A stretch of 64,000 bases of DNA from assembly GCF_040215725.1 (NCBI RefSeq), contig NZ_CP157967.1:372001-436000 (forward strand). Reading direction: 5' to 3'. The position numbers were made by a program, and so were the translations under genes. The DNA is from Rhizobium sp. ZPR4 (GTDB lineage Bacteria; Pseudomonadota; Alphaproteobacteria; Rhizobiales; Rhizobiaceae). Shown here one piece after another: positions 9,648-18,102 of this stretch. Position 1 is the first letter of the stretch. Every line of letters begins with the position of its first letter. The notes below the pieces were generated by a model. The model was not told the origin of the DNA and made no database searches. It saw only the letters and a list, made by a program, of their open reading frames with translations.

Positions 9648-11024
9648 TTGACATTACGCAACCAGATTATTGCGCTCGCGCTCGCGCCTCTCGTTATCTC
9701 GATCCTGGCAATCACGGCCTTCATTACCTGGCAGTCGACCAACCTTACCAAGAACAATATCGAGACCTTCGAACAGAACATGCTGAGGGCAAAGGAAACG
9801 GAAATCGTTAACCTGACAGACCTCGCCGTTTCGGCCATTCAGGCGATCTATCGGGACGCCGCGCCGGACGATCAGGCTGCGAAGGATAAGGTAGCCGAGA
9901 TCCTGACGTCCCTTGACTATGGTCCGGACGGATACTTTTTTGTCTACGATTACGATGGGAACAACATCGTTCATCCGCGCGAGGGGTTTCGAAACGGGCG
10001 CAATTGGCTCGATTTGACCGATCCGGATGGGGACAGGGTCATCGCAGAACTCATCAAGACGGCAAAAGCCGGCGGGGGCCTGCACCAGTACAAATGGGAG
10101 AAGCCCTCTACCGGCCGCGTCGCCGATAAGCTCTCATTCGTGGTCGGCCTTGATAAATGGCACTGGGTCGTCGGAACTGGTGTCTATCTGGACGATATTT
10201 TCACTCAGACTGCGGCCGCCAATGCCGCCATGCGGGCAAACATAAAAGGAACCTTCATCGTCGTCACGTTGATAGCCGTTCCCGCCGTTCTGGTCGTTTT
10301 CACGACCTGCATGCTGCTGACTTTCCGTGAGCGACGCATGGCCGATGGCCGGCTCAAGGAGCTGACGCAAAGAGTGATCGATACGCAGGAGGAGGAACGC
10401 GCCCGTCTTGCCCGCGAATTGCACGACGGCGTATCGCAGAATCTCCTCGGCGTGCGCTACGTCATGGATCTCGCCAACCGCAAGGTGCGAAACCAGGTCG
10501 ATGATGCCGCCACGACGATCGAGAAGGGTATCGATACCCTTAACAGCGCGATCAAGGACATCAGGCGACTTTCGCATGATCTGCGCCCCCGCGTGCTTGA
10601 TGATCTCGGCTTGACGGCCGCACTGACCGCACTCGCGAACAATTTCGGTGAGCGGACCGGGATCGCAACCGAGATCGAGGCTTCCGACTTCACCAGCCTG
10701 CTAAAGCCTGAAGCCAGCACAGCGCTCTATCGTGTCGCTCAGGAGGCCTTGAACAACGTCGAACGTCATTCCGGTGCGACGCGTCTTACGATCAAACTTT
10801 GGAGCGATCGGGGGCGTGCGCGCTTGAGAATTTCGGACAATGGTATTGGTTTTGAGGGCGCCGGCGACGGCAAGGGCGGGCTTGGGCTGAGAAACATGCA
10901 GGAACGGATGGCGCATTTCCGTGGTCTGCTTCTCGTTCAAAGTACGGCCGGTGGCACGACGCTTATCGCGATGCTGCCGAAATCGGCCAATGCCTCGCCA
11001 AGAGCAAAGGTGGATGCGGCATGA
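9648..11024 (+). CDS. mctS: Sensor histidine kinase with periplasmic Cache domain, MctS-like
   Basis: A membrane sensor of about 458 residues that probably responds to monocarboxylates. The TTG at 9648 is chosen because GGGAGGA sits 7 bases before it and a transmembrane segment follows at once; a longer ATG start at 9615 has no such site. A single Cache domain (YFFVYDYDGNNIVHPR, GLDKWHWVVGTGVY) lies between two membrane segments. The kinase is of the NarX/DesK type: ERARLARELHDGVSQNLLG with the phospho-accepting His, then RVAQEALNNVERHS and DNGIGF for ATP binding. It overlaps the response regulator gene by four bases. The name rests on mctSR being described next to mctP in R. leguminosarum. 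Confidence 0.85.
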   Translation: MTLRNQIIALALAPLVISILAITAFITWQSTNLTKNNIETFEQNMLRAKETEIVNLTDLAVSAIQAIYRDAAPDDQAAKDKVAEILTSLDYGPDGYFFVYDYDGNNIVHPREGFRNGRNWLDLTDPDGDRVIAELIKTAKAGGGLHQYKWEKPSTGRVADKLSFVVGLDKWHWVVGTGVYLDDIFTQTAAANAAMRANIKGTFIVVTLIAVPAVLVVFTTCMLLTFRERRMADGRLKELTQRVIDTQEEERARLARELHDGVSQNLLGVRYVMDLANRKVRNQVDDAATTIEKGIDTLNSAIKDIRRLSHDLRPRVLDDLGLTAALTALANNFGERTGIATEIEASDFTSLLKPEASTALYRVAQEALNNVERHSGATRLTIKLWSDRGRARLRISDNGIGFEGAGDGKGGLGLRNMQERMAHFRGLLLVQSTAGGTTLIAMLPKSANASPRAKVDAA

Positions 11025-11662
11025 AAAGAAACAGGATCAGCGTTCTGCTGATCGACAATCACCCCGTGGTGCTGGACGGACTGAAAGCCGTGCTGGAGAC
11101 TTTCGACCACATAGAGGTGGTTGGGACGGCAAGCCTTGCACAGATCGGCCTGGAGGTCGGTCGGCGGACGCTGCCACAAGTGACCCTGATGGATATCAAT
11201 ATGCCGAAGCTTAGCGGCATTGATGCGATCGAGCTCTTTCGCCGGGAACTTCCGGAGACGCGCATCGTGATGCTTTCCATGCATGACAGCCGCGAATACA
11301 TCTCTTCGTCGATCATGCGCGGTGCAGTCGGATATATTCTCAAGGACGTTTCGACCGACGAAGTCGTCTGCGCTATCGAAACCGTAGCGGCCGGTGGAAC
11401 TTATTTTTCGTCCGGCGTTCGCGACATATTGGTGGAGGACACGATACAAAAGGAGGCCGACCCTCTGACGCCGCGTGAGCGTCACATTCTGGGCTTGATC
11501 GTTACAGGCAAGAGCAATCGCGAGATTGCCGAGGAGCTTGAAATCACCCCTGCGACGGCGGAAACGCATCGCAAGAATTTGAAGAAGAAGCTCGGTATCG
11601 CAACGACGGCCGGCCTGATCCGCTACGCCCTCGACCACGGCATCGCAACCACGGCATTGTAA
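11021..11662 (+). CDS. mctR: NarL/FixJ-family response regulator, MctR-like
   Basis: A 213-residue two-domain regulator. The receiver has the acidic pair near LLIDNHPVV, the phospho-acceptor Asp in TLMDINMPKLSG (about residue 54) and the Lys in YILKDVS. The C-terminal LuxR-type HTH is LTPRERHILGLIVTGKSNREIAEEL with the recognition helix around TPATAETHRKNLKKKL. It is translationally coupled to the sensor kinase (ATGA overlap). Its probable target is the downstream DUF3311-mctP pair, whose promoter region carries a NarL-like 7-2-7 inverted repeat right after this gene. Confidence 0.87.
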   Translation: MKRNRISVLLIDNHPVVLDGLKAVLETFDHIEVVGTASLAQIGLEVGRRTLPQVTLMDINMPKLSGIDAIELFRRELPETRIVMLSMHDSREYISSSIMRGAVGYILKDVSTDEVVCAIETVAAGGTYFSSGVRDILVEDTIQKEADPLTPRERHILGLIVTGKSNREIAEELEITPATAETHRKNLKKKLGIATTAGLIRYALDHGIATTAL

Positions 11663-11670
11663 CGCCCGTC

Positions 11671-11714
11671 TACCCACTTCTGGGTAGGTTCGGCGATTTC
11701 GCATCGGCTAATAT
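11671..11714 (+). promoter_or_regulatory. Candidate MctR operator and promoter for the DUF3311-mctP operon
   Basis: TACCCAC-TT-CTGGGTA (11671-11686) is an inverted repeat with the 7-2-7 geometry and heptamer (TACYYMT-like) used by NarL-family regulators. A -10-like TAATAT lies at 11709-11714, giving a start near 11721, so the repeat is centred near -42, the usual position for activation at the -35 region. There is no good -35 hexamer, which fits an activator-dependent promoter. A U-tract is lacking, which argues against it being a terminator of mctR. Function is inferred. Confidence 0.5.
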
Positions 11715-11929
11715 CTTGTTCGGCCGGCAGACTCGCCGTAGGACTTTATCAGCGGCTGCCCGCAGGCGGGCCGTTGGGAGGAATTCATATTCGTTGGTCT
11801 GGCTCTGCATAGCCAAAGCTCATCGGCTTGGGCCCTTGGGCGCACATTGCAATCGTGGACCGATGCACCCCTTCCACTCTGACAACTACAACAAGGTGGC
11901 GCGCAGACACCGCGTGAGAGGTATCGGAC

Positions 11930-12127
11930 ATGGACAAACGCTTTGGGACGGCGGCCTGCTGGTTGCTCGTCATTCCCTACATAGGCTTGCTTTGGGTTCC
12001 TTTCTACAACAGCCACGATCCGGTGCTGTTGGGTTTCCCTTTCTTCTACTGGTATCAGCTGGCCTGGGTGCCGATCACTGCTGTCCTGACATGGATCGCC
12101 TATCGGAGCATGCGCCATGATGACTGA
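11930..12127 (+). CDS. DUF3311 family small membrane protein
   Basis: A 65-residue protein with two transmembrane helices (about residues 6-26 and 34-58) and the family pattern WLLVIPYIGLLWVPFYN / LGFPFFYWYQLAWV. DUF3311 genes are typically found directly before sodium:solute symporter genes, and here the reading frame overlaps the start of mctP by 11 bases. It may be a small subunit or assembly factor of the transporter, in the way DUF485 genes accompany actP; this is inference. Confidence 0.88.
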   Translation: MDKRFGTAACWLLVIPYIGLLWVPFYNSHDPVLLGFPFFYWYQLAWVPITAVLTWIAYRSMRHDD

Positions 12128-13592
12128 TATCGATCCGACCGCGCTCTCCGTCTTCATCTTCTTCCTGGCGCTCGTCACGGTCATGGGTTTCGTCGCTGCC
12201 CGTTGGCGCCGGCCGAAGACCCTTGCTCATATCGACGAATGGGGCCTCGGCGGCCGTACCTTCGGCACCTGGATCACCTGGTTCCTCGTCGGCGGCGACT
12301 TTTATACGGCCTATACTGTCATCGCCGTCCCGGCGCTGGTCTACACCGTCGGCGCCTATGGCTTCTTCGCGCTGCCCTATACGATCGTCGTCTATCCCTT
12401 CGTTTTCATGGTCATGCCGCTTCTTTGGAGGCGGGCGAAGGATCACGGCTACGTCACGGCTGGCGATATCGTCCACGGTCAATATGGCTCGCGGGCGCTG
12501 GAACTGGCGGTCGCTCTGACAGGCGTCATCGCGACGATGCCCTATATCGCCCTGCAGCTCGTCGGTATGACAGCGGTGTTTAAGGCCCTGGGGCTCCACG
12601 GCGAATTGCCGCTCGCTGTCGCCTTCATCATTCTGGCGCTCTATACCTATTCGGCCGGCCTTCGCGCCCCGGCGCTGATCGCTTTCGTCAAGGACATCAT
12701 GATCTATATCGTGGTGATCGCGGCCATCGCTCTCATCCCTGCCAAGCTTGGCGGCTATGCCAATGTCTTTGCCGCCGCCGATGCGGATTTCAAGGCTAAG
12801 GGGGCAGGCAGTCTTCTGCTCGGCGGCAACCAGTACGTCGCTTATGCGACATTGGCACTCGGTTCGGCACTTGCGGCCTTCATGTATCCGCATACGCTGA
12901 CCGGCATCTTCGCGTCCAATAGCGGCAATACCATCCGCAAGAATGCGGTGCTGCTGCCGGCCTATACGCTGCTGCTCGGCCTGCTGGCACTCCTCGGCTA
13001 TATGGGCCACGCGGCAAATCTGAAGCTGGACAGCGCCAATGACGTGGTGCCGGCTCTCTTCCAGACCCTGTTCTCGAGCTGGTTTGCGGGCTTCGCCTTC
13101 GCGGCCATCGCCATCGGCGCGCTGGTTCCCGCGGCCGTGATGAGCATTGGCGCTGCCAACCTCTTCACACGTAACTTCTGGAAGGCCTATGTCGATCCGC
13201 AGGTTTCCGATGCCGGCGAGGCGAAGGTTGCCAAGATGACCTCACTCGTCGTCAAGGTCGGCGCGCTGCTGGTTATCATTTTCCTGCCGACGCAGTTCGC
13301 GCTCGATCTGCAGCTTTTGGGCGGCATCTGGATATTGCAGACGCTGCCGGCCCTGGTCTTCGGCCTCTACACCAAGTGGTTCCGCGCGCCGGCTCTGCTT
13401 GCCGGTTGGGCCGTCGGCTTCTTTGGCGGAACCTATCTCGTCTGGGATGCCGGCTGGAAGCCGCTGCATGCGGTTGCTCTCGGGGATACGAGCTTCACCG
13501 TCTATACGGGCCTGCTGGCGCTCGCTGCAAACATCGTCGTCTCGGTGATCCTCAACGCCGTCATGCCGGCGCGGGCGACGGCACGCGCCTGA
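12117..13592 (+). CDS. mctP: Monocarboxylate permease of the sodium:solute symporter family
   Basis: A 491-residue inner-membrane carrier with about 13 hydrophobic segments. Family marks include the N-terminal RPKTLAHIDEWGLGGRTFGTWITWFLVGGDFYTAYT region, GYVTAGDIVHGQYGSRALEL, and SNSGNTIRKNAVLLPAYTLLLG in the core. MctP of R. leguminosarum takes up lactate, pyruvate, alanine and related monocarboxylates and is controlled by MctSR. The same order (sensor, regulator, small DUF3311 protein, permease) is seen here. Substrate assignment rests on this synteny and overall similarity. A hairpin terminator follows. Confidence 0.88.
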   Translation: MMTDIDPTALSVFIFFLALVTVMGFVAARWRRPKTLAHIDEWGLGGRTFGTWITWFLVGGDFYTAYTVIAVPALVYTVGAYGFFALPYTIVVYPFVFMVMPLLWRRAKDHGYVTAGDIVHGQYGSRALELAVALTGVIATMPYIALQLVGMTAVFKALGLHGELPLAVAFIILALYTYSAGLRAPALIAFVKDIMIYIVVIAAIALIPAKLGGYANVFAAADADFKAKGAGSLLLGGNQYVAYATLALGSALAAFMYPHTLTGIFASNSGNTIRKNAVLLPAYTLLLGLLALLGYMGHAANLKLDSANDVVPALFQTLFSSWFAGFAFAAIAIGALVPAAVMSIGAANLFTRNFWKAYVDPQVSDAGEAKVAKMTSLVVKVGALLVIIFLPTQFALDLQLLGGIWILQTLPALVFGLYTKWFRAPALLAGWAVGFFGGTYLVWDAGWKPLHAVALGDTSFTVYTGLLALAANIVVSVILNAVMPARATARA

Positions 13593-13610
13593 TCGAAGCA
13601 ATGTCCTGTC

Positions 13611-13640
13611 AGCCGCGGGCGGAAACGTCCGCGGCTTTTC
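13611..13640 (+). terminator. Intrinsic terminator of mctP
   Basis: AGCCGCGGGCG-GAAA-CGTCCGCGGCT is followed by TTTC. It has an 11-bp stem with one G-T pair and a GAAA tetraloop, 18 bp after the mctP stop. Confidence 0.85.
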
Positions 13641-13891
13641 TATGGATCGCTGCAACTGTTTCCTCTTCCTTTCCTTGGAAAAAACGCCTATGAACCGGCG
13701 ATCATGACCCATTTTCGGCTGAGCCTATCGATACGAATTATTGGCCCGGCCTTCCGCGCGCTGTAAGCAGCCGGAAGGTCCGGGTTCTTGGCGTTTCGCT
13801 CAAGAGACGCTTTCCGCCGCCGAAAAATCCCCATATGGCTGCGCCAGCTGAGGCGCAAGACGCCCGAGACACCGAGGCAATTGTCACGACT

Positions 13892-16774
13892 ATGACCGAT
13901 ACCGCTGAAAAGATGGATTACTCCAAGACCCTTTATCTGCCGGAAACAGATTTTCCGATGCGCGCCGGGCTGCCGCAGAAGGAGCCGGAGCTGGTGAAGC
14001 GCTGGGAGGAGATGAACCTCTACAAAAAGCTGCGCGCTTCCGCCGCCGGCCGCGAGAAGTTCGTTCTCCATGATGGCCCTCCCTATGCCAACGGCCACAT
14101 CCATATCGGCCACGCGCTGAACAAGATCCTCAAGGACGTCATCACCCGTTCGTTCCAGATGCGCGGCTATGACAGCAACTATGTTCCTGGTTGGGATTGC
14201 CACGGCCTGCCGATCGAATGGAAGATCGAGGAAAAGTATCGCGAGAAGGGCAAGAACAAGGACGAGGTTCCGGTGAACGAGTTTCGCCAGGAATGCCGCG
14301 ACTTTGCCGCCGGCTGGATCAAGATCCAGTCTGAGGAGTTCAAGCGCCTCGGCATCACGGGCGATTTCGACAATCCCTATCTGACCATGAACTTCCATGC
14401 GGAATCCCGCATCGCCGGCGAGCTGTTGAAGATTGCCCGCACGGGTCAGCTGTACCGCGGCTCCAAGCCGGTCATGTGGTCGGTGGTCGAGCGCACGGCG
14501 CTTGCCGAAGCTGAAGTCGAATATGCCGATGTAGAAAGCGACATGATCTGGGTGAAGTTCCCGGTCACCGAAGGCCCAGCGCATCTCGCCGGTGCTTTCG
14601 TCGTCATCTGGACGACCACGCCCTGGACGATCCCCGGCAACCGCGCGATCGCCTATTCCTCGCGCGTATCCTATGGCCTCTATGAAGTCACGGAAGCCGC
14701 CAATGATTTCGGCCCGCGCCCGGGCGAAAAGCTTGTTTTCGCCGACAAGCTCGCCGAGGAATCCTTCGCCAAGGCAAAGCTGCAGTACAAGCGCCTCAGC
14801 GATGTGACCGCTGCCGATCTGGCCACACTCACCTGCGCGCATCCGCTCGCCTCGCTCGGTTACGACTTCAAGGTGCCGCTGCTCGATGGCGATCATGTCA
14901 CCGACGATGCCGGTACGGGCTTCGTGCACACCGCACCCAGCCACGGTCGCGAGGACTTTGACGCCTGGATGTCGCATGCGCGCGACCTCGAAAAGCGCGG
15001 CATCTCGTCCGCCATCCCGTTCCCGGTCGATGACGCCGGCTTCTACACCGCCGATGCCCCCGGCTTCGAAGGTGGTCGCGTCATGGACGACAACGGCAAG
15101 AAGGGCAACGCCAACGATCTCGTCATCAAGGCGCTGATCGAGACGAACACGCTGTTTGCACGCGGCAGGCTGAAGCATTCCTATCCGCATTCCTGGCGCT
15201 CGAAGAAGCCGGTCATCTTCCGCAACACGCCGCAATGGTTCGTCTATATGGACAAGGACTTCGCGGATGGTTCGACGCTGCGTTCGCGTGCGCTGAAGGC
15301 CATCGACGATACCCGCTTCGTGCCGGCTGCCGGCCAGAACCGCTTGCGCGCCATGATCGAGCAGCGCCCGGATTGGGTTCTGTCGCGTCAGCGCGCCTGG
15401 GGTGTGCCGATCGCGATCTTCGTCGACGAGCAGGGCAATATCCTGCAGGACGATCGCGTGAACGCCCGCATCCTCGAGGCTTTCGAGCAGGAAGGCGCCG
15501 ATGCCTGGTTCGCGGAAGGAGCGCGTGAGCGCTTCCTCGGTGAGAAGGCGAATGAGCCCTGGACGCAGGTCATGGACATCCTCGATGTCTGGTTCGATTC
15601 CGGTTCGACCCACACCTTCACGCTCGAAGATCGTCCGGATCTCAAGTGGCCGGCCGACCTCTATCTGGAAGGCTCCGACCAGCATCGCGGCTGGTTCCAT
15701 TCGTCGCTGCTCGAAAGTGCTGCGACGCGCGGCCGCGCTCCTTACGATGCCGTCCTCACCCATGGCTTCACCATGGACGAGAAGGGCGAAAAGATGTCGA
15801 AGTCCAAGGGCAACGTTACCTCGCCGCAGGAGGTGATGAAAGATGCCGGCGCCGACATCCTCCGCCTCTGGGTCATGACGTCGGACTATTCGGAAGACCT
15901 GCGCGTCGGCAAGGCCATCATCCAGACCAATGTCGATGCCTATCGCAAGCTGCGCAACACCATCCGCTGGATGCTGGGCACGTTGGCACATGACAAGGGC
16001 GAAGTGATCGCCTATGCCGACATGCCGGAGCTCGAGCAGCTGATGCTGCACCGTCTCGCCGAGCTCGATGAGCTGGTGCGAGAAAGCTACGACGCCTTCG
16101 ATTTCAAGCGAATTGCCCGCGCCCTGATCGATTTCGCCAATGTCGAGCTTTCGGCCTTCTATTTCGATGTCCGCAAGGATGCGCTCTACTGCGATGCGCC
16201 GTCGAGCCTGCGCCGCCGTGCCTCGCTCGCCGTCATCCGCACGATCTTCGACTGCATGGTGACGTGGCTGGCGCCGATGCTGCCCTTCACCACGGAAGAG
16301 GCATGGCTGTCGCGCAATCCGTCGGCGGTCTCGGTTCATCTCGAGCAGTTCGTCACCATTCCCGCTGAATGGAAGAACGATGCCTTGGCCGAGAAGTGGA
16401 AGAAGATCCGTGCCGTGCGTAGCGTCGTCACCGGCGCACTCGAAATCGAACGCAAGGACAAGCGCATCGGCTCTTCGCTCGAGGCTGCTCCGGTCGTCTA
16501 CGTCGCCGATCCGGAGTTGCTGAAGGTGCTCGAAGGACAGGATTTCTCGGAAATCTGCATCACGTCTGATATCACCATTCTGGGTGAACAAGGGCCAGCG
16601 GATGCTTTCCGCCTGGATGACGATGCCAAGGTCAGCGTCGTACCGAAGCTCGCCGAAGGCCAAAAGTGCGCCCGTTCCTGGCGCATCACCACGGATGTCG
16701 GCTCCGATCCGGAATACCCGGATGTCTCGGCACGTGACGCTGCGGCGCTGCGCGAACTCGCCGCTGTCAACTGA
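13892..16774 (+). CDS. ileS: Isoleucine--tRNA ligase
   Basis: Class I synthetase charging tRNA-Ile, with an editing (CP1) domain that removes valine. The start at 13892 gives a 960-residue protein beginning [24 protein letters not shown], the usual N-terminus; an upstream ATG at 13835 would add 19 unconserved residues. HIGH is present in [13 protein letters not shown] (about residue 73), KMSKS in [10 protein letters not shown] (about residue 634) and the editing motif region in [15 protein letters not shown]. The C-terminus keeps only KCARSW of the usual pair of CxxC zinc knuckles. A -35/-10 pair is not obvious in the 300 bp upstream. Confidence 0.96.
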   Translation: MTDTAEKMDYSKTLYLPETDFPMRAGLPQKEPELVKRWEEMNLYKKLRASAAGREKFVLHDGPPYANGHIHIGHALNKILKDVITRSFQMRGYDSNYVPGWDCHGLPIEWKIEEKYREKGKNKDEVPVNEFRQECRDFAAGWIKIQSEEFKRLGITGDFDNPYLTMNFHAESRIAGELLKIARTGQLYRGSKPVMWSVVERTALAEAEVEYADVESDMIWVKFPVTEGPAHLAGAFVVIWTTTPWTIPGNRAIAYSSRVSYGLYEVTEAANDFGPRPGEKLVFADKLAEESFAKAKLQYKRLSDVTAADLATLTCAHPLASLGYDFKVPLLDGDHVTDDAGTGFVHTAPSHGREDFDAWMSHARDLEKRGISSAIPFPVDDAGFYTADAPGFEGGRVMDDNGKKGNANDLVIKALIETNTLFARGRLKHSYPHSWRSKKPVIFRNTPQWFVYMDKDFADGSTLRSRALKAIDDTRFVPAAGQNRLRAMIEQRPDWVLSRQRAWGVPIAIFVDEQGNILQDDRVNARILEAFEQEGADAWFAEGARERFLGEKANEPWTQVMDILDVWFDSGSTHTFTLEDRPDLKWPADLYLEGSDQHRGWFHSSLLESAATRGRAPYDAVLTHGFTMDEKGEKMSKSKGNVTSPQEVMKDAGADILRLWVMTSDYSEDLRVGKAIIQTNVDAYRKLRNTIRWMLGTLAHDKGEVIAYADMPELEQLMLHRLAELDELVRESYDAFDFKRIARALIDFANVELSAFYFDVRKDALYCDAPSSLRRRASLAVIRTIFDCMVTWLAPMLPFTTEEAWLSRNPSAVSVHLEQFVTIPAEWKNDALAEKWKKIRAVRSVVTGALEIERKDKRIGSSLEAAPVVYVADPELLKVLEGQDFSEICITSDITILGEQGPADAFRLDDDAKVSVVPKLAEGQKCARSWRITTDVGSDPEYPDVSARDAAALRELAAVN

Positions 16775-16841
16775 AGAAAATTGCCGGGTGAATTGCCTTT
16801 GCGGCGTTCATCCGGTAAAAGCTGCCTGAAAATGGCCCGAT

Positions 16842-16863
16842 TTTTACGGCAGTTGCCGTAAAA
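16842..16863. promoter_or_regulatory. Perfect 22-bp palindrome between ileS and the lipoprotein gene
   Basis: TTTTACGGCA-GT-TGCCGTAAAA: 10-bp perfect arms around two bases, 45 bp before the lipoprotein start. The two-base centre makes it a poor RNA hairpin but a good dimer-binding DNA site, and the flanking T and A runs give it a partly terminator-like look. No regulator was recognised. Confidence 0.45.
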
Positions 16864-16908
16864 TGGGGTTCCGTTACGTTTATTCCGGCATGGCTGGGAA
16901 GGGTTTTC

Positions 16909-17535
16909 ATGAGAGCGATGCATAAGGTTCGTGTCGGCGTCAGCTTGGCGGCACTTGTGGTTGGCTGCGGCGCCATGTCCGGTTGCCTGAGCAGCCCGAC
17001 TTACGGCACCGACAAGACGGCCGGCGTGCAGCTCCTGGACGATCTCGGCGATATCGCCTCCGTTTCGGCCGCAACGCCGAAGGACAAGGGTGTGAAATAT
17101 CCGAACCGCCCCGGTCTGGTTGTTGGTGGCGACAAGGACACTTTGACCGCGCCGCAGCAGTCGCTGGCTAGCAAGGACAACCCGGCTTGGCTTGAATCGC
17201 CCGAAGATGCCCGCAAGCGTCTCGCCGCGGAAGCCGACGAGAAGAAGAACGACGTGAATTATCGCTCGCCGCTGGCTCAGGCCGACAGCAGCAAGAATCA
17301 CATGAGCGAAGCCCAGCAGACGGCCGCCTATCGCGCAGCGCGCCAGGATCAGGCCGGCACGTATGACCAGCGCCGCTATCTGATCGATCCGCCGCAGGGA
17401 TATCGTCAGGTTGCCGACCAGGCTGCCCTCAACGACCTCGGCGAGCCCGAGTCGAAGAAGGAAAAGAAGCGCAAGAAGGATGCCGAGGCTGCGCAGCAGA
17501 CCAGCAATAGCAGCTGGTGGAAGCCCTTCCAGTAA
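16909..17535 (+). CDS. Putative lipoprotein of unknown function
   Basis: A 208-residue exported protein. The N-terminus MRAMHKVRVGVSLAALVVGC ends in a lipobox (VVGC, Cys20), with a second possible lipobox (MSGC, Cys26) just after. The mature part is hydrophilic, rich in Ala, Lys, Asp and Gln, and probably largely disordered. It ends with a lysine-rich stretch (KKEKKRKKD) and SSWWKPFQ. No domain was recognised; similar proteins are widespread in Rhizobiaceae. It would sit on the inner leaflet of the outer membrane or on the inner membrane facing the periplasm. It is transcribed alone between ileS and a terminator. Confidence 0.75.
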   Translation: MRAMHKVRVGVSLAALVVGCGAMSGCLSSPTYGTDKTAGVQLLDDLGDIASVSAATPKDKGVKYPNRPGLVVGGDKDTLTAPQQSLASKDNPAWLESPEDARKRLAAEADEKKNDVNYRSPLAQADSSKNHMSEAQQTAAYRAARQDQAGTYDQRRYLIDPPQGYRQVADQAALNDLGEPESKKEKKRKKDAEAAQQTSNSSWWKPFQ

Positions 17536-17544
17536 GAAGTTTTC

Positions 17545-17573
17545 AAAGCGGCGGCTCTAAACCGCCGCTTTTC
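17545..17573. terminator. Bidirectional terminator between the lipoprotein gene and tadA
   Basis: AAAGCGGCGG-CTCTAAA-CCGCCGCTTTT forms a 9-10 bp stem followed by T residues on the + strand and by A/T sequence on the - strand. It touches the last base of the tadA stop codon. Confidence 0.8.
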
Positions 17574-18030
17574 AGTCTTCGGAACGTTTCGCTTGAAAGA
17601 AACCTCTGAGGATCTCGGCGGAGACTGTTTCGCCGAGGCCGGAATAGACTTCCGGTGCATGATGGCAGGTCGGCTGGCGATAGAAGCGCACGCCATTGTC
17701 GATACCGCCGCCCTTCGGATCTTCGGCGCCATAGTAGAGACGGCGGATGCGCGCGAACGAAATGGCCGCGGCGCACATGGTGCAGGGCTCCAGCGTCACG
17801 TAGAGATCGGCGCCTGCAAGACGCTCTTGGCCCAGCTCCTCGCAGGCCAGGCGGATGGCGACGATTTCGGCGTGTGCGGTGACGTCGCTGAGCTCACGTG
17901 TCCGGTTGCCGGCCGTGGCGATAACCTTGTTGTCGAGCACGACAACGGCACCGATTGGCACTTCGCCGCGCTCTCCGGCACGGCGCGCTTCGGCTAAAGC
18001 AAGCTCCATGTATCGATTTGTAGCCGCCAT
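17572..18030 (-). CDS. tadA: tRNA adenosine(34) deaminase
   Basis: Converts adenosine to inosine at the wobble position of tRNA-Arg(ACG), an essential step for decoding CGN codons. It has 152 residues, the family length. The zinc-dependent deaminase site is HAE at residues 53-55 (TAHAEIVAIR) plus PCTMC at residues 82-86, and SFARIRRLYYGAEDPKGG follows. It stands alone on the minus strand, divergent from the pseudouridine synthase gene; both act on RNA. Confidence 0.95.
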   Translation of the reverse strand: MAATNRYMELALAEARRAGERGEVPIGAVVVLDNKVIATAGNRTRELSDVTAHAEIVAIRLACEELGQERLAGADLYVTLEPCTMCAAAISFARIRRLYYGAEDPKGGGIDNGVRFYRQPTCHHAPEVYSGLGETVSAEILRGFFQAKRSED

Positions 18031-18102
18031 TCAAGTTTTTCCACTTAACCGCAAGGGCGTGACCTGATAGGAACACGCGTTAAAAATTCAGGCAAACAAC
18101 AA

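Noticed and set aside
11825..11860. TTGGGCGCACATTGCAA resembling a sigma-54 promoter before DUF3311
   Set aside because: The distance between GG and GC is 8-9 bases instead of the required 10.
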